Assembly (NCBI GenBank): GCA_016201085.1
Contig: JACQDO010000507.1
Span: 1-8,247 of the forward strand
Length of the DNA stretch: 8,247 nt
Reading direction: 5' to 3'
Source of the DNA: Hyphomicrobiales bacterium
GTDB taxonomy: Bacteria > Pseudomonadota > Alphaproteobacteria > Rhizobiales > Xanthobacteraceae
Shown here: positions 4,755 to 8,247 of the stretch, one piece after another
Numbering within the stretch: position 1 is the first letter of the stretch
Layout: each line of letters starts with the position of its first letter
Program-made: the position numbers and the translations under genes
The notes under the pieces: model-generated
Databases searched by the model: none
Told to the model about the DNA's origin: nothing
What the model saw: only the letters and a program-made list of their open reading frames with translations

Positions 4755-6611
4755 ATGGGGCGCGCGATGCGACCACCGATACGTAATTGCTTGGTCTATT
4801 TGGTGGTCATGCTTGCCTGCGTGGCCGGTACGTCATCGGCCGGCGCGCAGATTGCCTCGTCTGAAACTCTCGATTTTATTGAGCCACCCGATACGGAGCA
4901 CATAACTAACGACGACGAGGCGGTCGACCCGGATATTTATCGACAATTGCCGTCAGTCGACCGACATCGCGCGTTTCTGCCGGTCTCTGTCGACCTGACA
5001 AGTCGCATGCCCTTTCCGGGCGATCAGGGGCGCTTGGGTTCGTGCCAGGCCTGGGCCACCGCCTACGCCGCGCGCAGTTACTATACGGCGAAGAACGAAG
5101 CGCGAGATCTCCGCGAATCGCAAAATGTACCGAGTCCTAATTACGTTTTTCATTTGGCGCGCGATTTAAATAAATCCTGCGATGCGGGTTCGAACGTCCT
5201 CAAAACCGTCGAGATCCTCAAAAAGGGCGCCTTGTCTCTTGCCGAATATCCTTACAGCTCCGAGTGTGCCGCACCGCCGCCGCCGCAAGTTGTCGCCAAA
5301 GCCTCCGATTTTCGCGTGCTGGGTTATCAAAAAGTCGATTTCAAGAATCTCGACGACATCAAAGGTCAGCTCTATCGATCCAACCCCGTCATTATTTCAT
5401 TTGCGTCCAGCTTTGGCGGCGGCCCCGCCGTCAGCCCTAACTCCACCGCCCCCGCCACTCCTTTCACTAGATTGAAGGGCGATCAAACTTATAACGATCC
5501 GTCCATCGATTTCAGAGGCAAGGACGAATCGAAATTCGGTTGGCATGCGATGGTCATCGCCGGTTACGACGATCGCCGGCAAGCATTTCGATTGGTGAAC
5601 TCATGGGGCCAACGATGGGGCGATCGTGGCTATTTGTGGCTGAGCTACGATCTTGTGCCAAGGCGCATACGCGCTGCGGGAATTCTCCAAGTAGCCGAGG
5701 CCAGGCGATCGCCGCCGATTCAACCGCAGCCAAAGGTGGTGCAGCTTCAGCCGCAGCCTCCGGCGCCGGCGCCGCCACAGCCGAAGCCAAAACCGCCGCA
5801 GCCTCCTGCGCCACAGCCGCAGCCTCCCGCGCCGCAACCGCTGCCACCCGCGCCGCAGCCGCAACCTCCTGCACCGCAGCCGCTACCTCCCGCGCCGCAG
5901 CCCCCTGCACCGCAGCTGCTACCACCGGCACCGCAGCCACAGCCGCCTGCTCCGGGGCCAAGAGCGCAGCTTTCCGATCTGCAAAACTTGTCATGCGGCA
6001 AAGTTGCCGCTGAAAGGCTCGGTGGCAGCACCGTCCTGTCGGGATATGTATCGTCACAAGCGGACCTCGAATTGGTCAAGCGGGTCGCCGATAATGGCAT
6101 CAACACATCGCTCGGCAATCTCGTCGTGGCGCCGTGGCCGCAATGCGAAGCGCTGCAAACTTTGGAAAAGCCGCTGACCGAGGACGATCTGCCCAAGATC
6201 GCGATTGGGGCGGATGAATTCCGCGGCGGCGACACGCTGCGCATCGAAATTCAGTCGCCGGCCCAGATCAGTTATCTATACATCGCTTATATCCAGGCCG
6301 ACGGATCCGTGGTCAATCTAGCCCAGCCGACAGGGCTGGTGCCGCAACCGACGCTGCCTAACACCACATTGGTCTTTGGCGATGGCATGGCGGGTCGGGC
6401 CAAGTTCACGGTGGGCCCGCCGTACGGACGAGAAATGATTATCGCCCTCGCCTCGCGTAGCCCCTTATTTGAGGACAGACTGCCGGCCGATCAAACCGAG
6501 CGGGAATTCCTTACGGCGCTGCGGCGGGCGCTGATCTACAAGCCCTCCGCCGACCTGCCCGACCGTGAGATTAGTGCTGCGATCACCACCTTACAAACGC
6601 GAGCGAGGTAG
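4755..6611 (+). CDS. Secreted papain-fold cysteine protease with proline-rich linker and DUF4384-like domain
   Basis: The 618-residue product has four parts. Residues 5-32 look like a Sec signal peptide. Residues 75-315 are a C1A papain-like domain with Q91 (oxyanion hole) and C97 in QGRLGSC, H264 in GWHAM and N282 in VNSWGQRWGDRGY, so the catalytic residues are intact. The usual Trp after the catalytic Cys is Gln (Q98). Residues 319-402 are a repetitive Pro/Gln/Ala linker. Residues 405-465 form a small module with C414 and C464, and about 480-570 resemble DUF4384 (FRGGDTLRIEIQS, then YLYIAYIQADGSVVNL). DUF4384 commonly accompanies bacterial proteases and caspase-like proteins; its ligand is unknown. 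It probably acts in the periplasm or outside the cell. The start is uncertain: ATG 4755 and ATG 4767 are in frame, and 4767 gives the cleaner signal peptide. A perfect anaerobox lies about 150 bases upstream, and the OmpA-like gene follows after 2 bases. I know no tested substrate. Confidence 0.9.
   Translation: MGRAMRPPIRNCLVYLVVMLACVAGTSSAGAQIASSETLDFIEPPDTEHITNDDEAVDPDIYRQLPSVDRHRAFLPVSVDLTSRMPFPGDQGRLGSCQAWATAYAARSYYTAKNEARDLRESQNVPSPNYVFHLARDLNKSCDAGSNVLKTVEILKKGALSLAEYPYSSECAAPPPPQVVAKASDFRVLGYQKVDFKNLDDIKGQLYRSNPVIISFASSFGGGPAVSPNSTAPATPFTRLKGDQTYNDPSIDFRGKDESKFGWHAMVIAGYDDRRQAFRLVNSWGQRWGDRGYLWLSYDLVPRRIRAAGILQVAEARRSPPIQPQPKVVQLQPQPPAPAPPQPKPKPPQPPAPQPQPPAPQPLPPAPQPQPPAPQPLPPAPQPPAPQLLPPAPQPQPPAPGPRAQLSDLQNLSCGKVAAERLGGSTVLSGYVSSQADLELVKRVADNGINTSLGNLVVAPWPQCEALQTLEKPLTEDDLPKIAIGADEFRGGDTLRIEIQSPAQISYLYIAYIQADGSVVNLAQPTGLVPQPTLPNTTLVFGDGMAGRAKFTVGPPYGREMIIALASRSPLFEDRLPADQTEREFLTALRRALIYKPSADLPDREISAAITTLQTRAR
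5757..5954 (+). repeat. Proline-rich tandem repeat inside the papain-like protease gene
   Basis: Codons for residues 335-400 encode imperfect repeats of PPAPQPQ or PPAPQPL, about 5 or 7 residues long and built from Pro, Gln, Ala and Leu. At the DNA level they are near-copies of cctcccgcgccgcagccg. The segment would form an extended, possibly polyproline-II spacer between the catalytic domain and the DUF4384-like domain, long enough to span part of the cell wall. Such repeats can change copy number by slippage, so linker length may vary among strains. Confidence 0.85.
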
Positions 6612-6613
6612 TC

Positions 6614-7159
6614 ATGAAATCGCTTGTTACGATTTTCTTGGGCGTCGCTCTGGCTTTATACACCCTGCCGCTATCGGCCAGCGACGTTTCGCAAGAAGAC
6701 ATCGTCTGCAAATTGGATCCAAATTGCGCGAAGACCAAGAAACCGCTGACCCGCAGTCTCTCGCGCGGTATTTCGTCGAGCGGCGGCGCACCCGAGCAAG
6801 GACCGCCCTCCGTCGATCTCTATGTTAATTTTGCTTATGACTCCGCGGACCTGACTTCGGACGCACGCATCACGCTGAATCAGCTCGGAGGAGCACTGCG
6901 CGACCCGCGTCTTGAGGGTTTTGCTTTCATGATCGAGGGACACACCGACGCCAAAGGCAGCGCCGAATACAATCAGAAACTGTCGGAAAGACGGGCCGCG
7001 GCGGTGAGGCAATATCTGATTGCGCAATTCGGGCTGGCGCCGGCACGGCTATCGTCTGTCGGCTACGGCAAGTCGCGGCTGCTTAGACCGGATCAACCGG
7101 AAGACGGCGTCAATCGTCGCGTCCGCGTCGTCAATACGACCGCGACCAGTCAGCGTTAG
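6614..7159 (+). CDS. OmpA-like peptidoglycan-binding periplasmic protein
   Basis: The 181-residue product has a signal peptide (1-22, ending near SAS) with no lipobox Cys and no beta-barrel. It is therefore likely a soluble periplasmic protein, not an anchored OmpA or Pal. A short segment with C32 and C38 (CKLDPNC), probably a disulfide loop, precedes a low-complexity linker. Residues 68-175 are an OmpA C-terminal domain: VNFAYDSADLT at the first strand, EGHTDAKG (108-115) and LSERRA (123-128). D112 and R127 are the residues expected to grip the diaminopimelate of peptidoglycan. The domain ends with GVNRRVRVV. The start codon is 2 bases after the protease stop, with GCGAGG ahead of it, so the two genes are very likely co-transcribed and translationally coupled. 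It could dock or orient the protease at the cell wall; that partnership is inferred from the operon only. Confidence 0.9.
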   Translation: MKSLVTIFLGVALALYTLPLSASDVSQEDIVCKLDPNCAKTKKPLTRSLSRGISSSGGAPEQGPPSVDLYVNFAYDSADLTSDARITLNQLGGALRDPRLEGFAFMIEGHTDAKGSAEYNQKLSERRAAAVRQYLIAQFGLAPARLSSVGYGKSRLLRPDQPEDGVNRRVRVVNTTATSQR

Positions 7160-7200
7160 TATTTCGCCGCAGATATTTGAACCGAATGTTATCGAGGCGG

Positions 7201-8007
7201 CTACTTTGTCGGCTTCCACTCGCTGGCGAGCTTCTGCGCTTCGGCGATCTGCGCGGGCGTCATACCGCCCGCAACCAGGTCTCGATTTTTTACCGCCCCT
7301 TGATTGCCCTGCGCCGCCGATAGGCTGAACCACATATGGGCGTGGACAGTATCCTTCGGCACGCCTTGGCCATTGCGGTACATGTCTCCGAGAAGATTCT
7401 GGCCTCTTGCGTCGCCTTTGTCCGCAGCAAGGCGGTACCACTTCACCGCCTCGGCATCGTTCTTCGGCGCACCCTGACCTGAGGCGTACATGATCCCGAG
7501 ATTGACTTGGCCACTGGCGTGACCCTGATCGGCGGCCTTGCGGTACCACGCCATCGCCTGAGCATCGTCCGCCAAGGCTGCTATCGAACCTCGCTCGTAC
7601 ATGAACCCAAGATTGAACTGGGCGTTGGCGTTGCCTTGGTCCGCGGACTTGCGATACCACCGCATCGCCTCGGCATCGCTCTGCGGCACGCCATGGCCCA
7701 TGCGGTACATGTTCCCGAGATTGTTCTGGGCGATGGGTCGGCCTTGGTCGGCGGCTTTCCGATACCACTTCGCAGCCTCGGCGAAGTCTTTCGGCACACC
7801 CAAACCGTTGTTGTACATCAACCCAAGATTGGTCTGCGCGGCGGCGTTGCCCTGCTCTGCCAGCGGTCGATAAAGCCTCAGTGCGGTCGCGTAGTCGCGT
7901 CTGTTTTGTGCGGCAAGAGCATCTTCAAACGGACCTGCGGCCACGGGCGCAACAAAGTTCAGCAGCAGGATGACCGCGGCAACGATGGCCTGAAACATGG
8001 AGATCAT
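7201..8007 (-). CDS. Exported Sel1-repeat (TPR-like) protein
   Basis: From ATG 8007 the product is 268 residues. Residues 1-24 form a signal peptide (SMFQAIVAAVILLLNF, then VAPVAAG). The mature part holds six consecutive Sel1 repeats of about 36 residues from residue 38 to about 245, with the signature A-x-x-WYRKAADQG ... AQ-x-NLG-x-MY-x-x-G-x-GVP. The third has an altered loop (RGSIAALA), and the last is the divergent capping repeat ending in GGMTPAQIAEA. Sel1 arrays form helical solenoids that bind other proteins, so a scaffold or adaptor role in the periplasm is likely. GGAAGG lies 8 bases before ATG 8007, and ATG 7998 is an alternative. The frame stays open to ATG 8064, which overlaps the stop of the upstream caspase gene (TGATG). 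A coupled start there would add 19 residues ahead of the signal peptide. The gene converges on the OmpA-like gene with 41 bases between them and no visible terminator hairpin. Confidence 0.88.
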   Translation of the reverse strand: MISMFQAIVAAVILLLNFVAPVAAGPFEDALAAQNRRDYATALRLYRPLAEQGNAAAQTNLGLMYNNGLGVPKDFAEAAKWYRKAADQGRPIAQNNLGNMYRMGHGVPQSDAEAMRWYRKSADQGNANAQFNLGFMYERGSIAALADDAQAMAWYRKAADQGHASGQVNLGIMYASGQGAPKNDAEAVKWYRLAADKGDARGQNLLGDMYRNGQGVPKDTVHAHMWFSLSAAQGNQGAVKNRDLVAGGMTPAQIAEAQKLASEWKPTK

Positions 8008-8063
8008 GCCTCTCGCCTTCCACAAAGATGCAAACCCATATCGAACAGTGTCGTGAGACATCA

Positions 8064-8247
8064 TCAGTTCTTACTGACCAAGACCACTTCCCCCAACAAC
8101 GACGAATTGGTCCACGGTCTTTGTTTTCCCTCGGTCGCCTTGAAAACATCGGCACGCACGCGGGTCAGCATCGCGTTGATCTCCAGGCCGGGAGTGGCAA
8201 TGTGCTTGACCAGCGCCGTCGTGAACGGGCTGTTCTCGCCGTCCCCA
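8064..8247 (-). CDS. Caspase-family (C14) protein, C-terminal end (cut by window edge)
   Basis: Only the last 60 residues are in the window, read from 8246 to the TGA at 8066-8064; the frame remains open at the edge. The segment begins GDGENSPFTTALVKHIATPG, continues with LEINAMLTRVRADV and ends with PWTNSSLLGEV. This pattern (NSPFT-AL--HI--PG-EI, then M--VR-DV, then Q-PW--SSL-G) is typical of the end of bacterial caspase-like p20 domains. The catalytic His and Cys would lie upstream and cannot be checked here. This is either the end of a single-domain protein or the C-terminus of a larger one that ends with the caspase fold. The stop codon overlaps an ATG of the Sel1 gene, so the two genes form an operon. 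A role as a protease working with the Sel1 protein is inferred. Confidence 0.82.
   Translation of the reverse strand, partial: GDGENSPFTTALVKHIATPGLEINAMLTRVRADVFKATEGKQRPWTNSSLLGEVVLVSKN

Noticed and set aside
5747..6244. A minus-strand frame encoding a Cys/Gly/Ala-rich repetitive protein
   Set aside because: It is the reverse reading of the proline-rich codons (ccg/cct give cgg/agg and ggc), with no start signal and no family resemblance.
7160..7200. Bidirectional terminator between the convergent OmpA-like and Sel1 genes
   Set aside because: No GC-rich hairpin with a T-run is visible in either direction in these 41 bases.
7201..8007. Regularly spaced DNA repeat or CRISPR-like array
   Set aside because: The roughly 108-base periodicity is the codon-level trace of the Sel1 protein repeats. 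The units are diverged and continuous, with no spacers.

Overview
The window looks like chromosomal DNA of a high-GC alphaproteobacterium, probably of the Bradyrhizobium / Rhodopseudomonas / Pseudolabrys kind of Hyphomicrobiales. That placement is an inference. It rests on codon use, on two anaeroboxes of the FixK/FNR type (TTGAY-N4-ATCAA), and on a caspase-like / Sel1 / OmpA-like gene set that I associate with this order. I see no rRNA or tRNA gene, CRISPR array, transposase or integrase.

Left part, redox genes (1-4368). A truncated plus-strand gene encodes the C-terminal part of a phthalate-dioxygenase-reductase-type flavoprotein with a plant-type [2Fe-2S] domain. It ends 7 bases from the end of a convergent minus-strand operon. 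That operon, read right to left, holds a 798-residue iron-sulfur flavoprotein (3671-1275) and, 31 bases further on, a rubrerythrin with its zinc ribbons at the N-terminus (1243-593). The large protein fuses an NfnA/SudB/PyrK-like subunit to an NfnB/SudA/GltD-like subunit. It is therefore a single-chain candidate for an electron-bifurcating NAD(H)/NADP(H)/ferredoxin transhydrogenase or a related sulfide dehydrogenase. A near-perfect FixK/FNR box (3950-3963) lies upstream of the operon, followed by two perfect small inverted repeats in the presumed leader. Next is a small secreted class I cytochrome c (4368-4039), also on the minus strand. Together these suggest low-oxygen redox metabolism with peroxide or oxygen scavenging.

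Middle (4369-4754). A 386-base divergent intergenic region separates cytochrome c from a plus-strand gene pair. It carries a perfect anaerobox inside an 18-base palindrome (4598-4615), with a -10-like element at the right distance for the plus-strand genes.

Right part, envelope and protease genes (4755-8247). A plus-strand pair encodes a secreted papain-fold (C1A-like) cysteine protease with a proline-rich linker and a DUF4384-like C-terminal domain, followed 2 bases later by a soluble periplasmic OmpA-type peptidoglycan-binding protein. Facing them is a minus-strand pair: the C-terminal end of a caspase-family (C14) protein, cut by the window edge, then an exported six-repeat Sel1 protein. 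The caspase stop codon overlaps the first possible Sel1 start codon (TGATG). Two unrelated families of cysteine protease thus sit in convergent two-gene units, one partnered with a peptidoglycan-binding domain and the other with a Sel1 scaffold. The perfect anaerobox suggests the papain-like unit may respond to oxygen. This protease/envelope locus and the fused bifurcating-enzyme/rubrerythrin operon are the two parts most worth following up.
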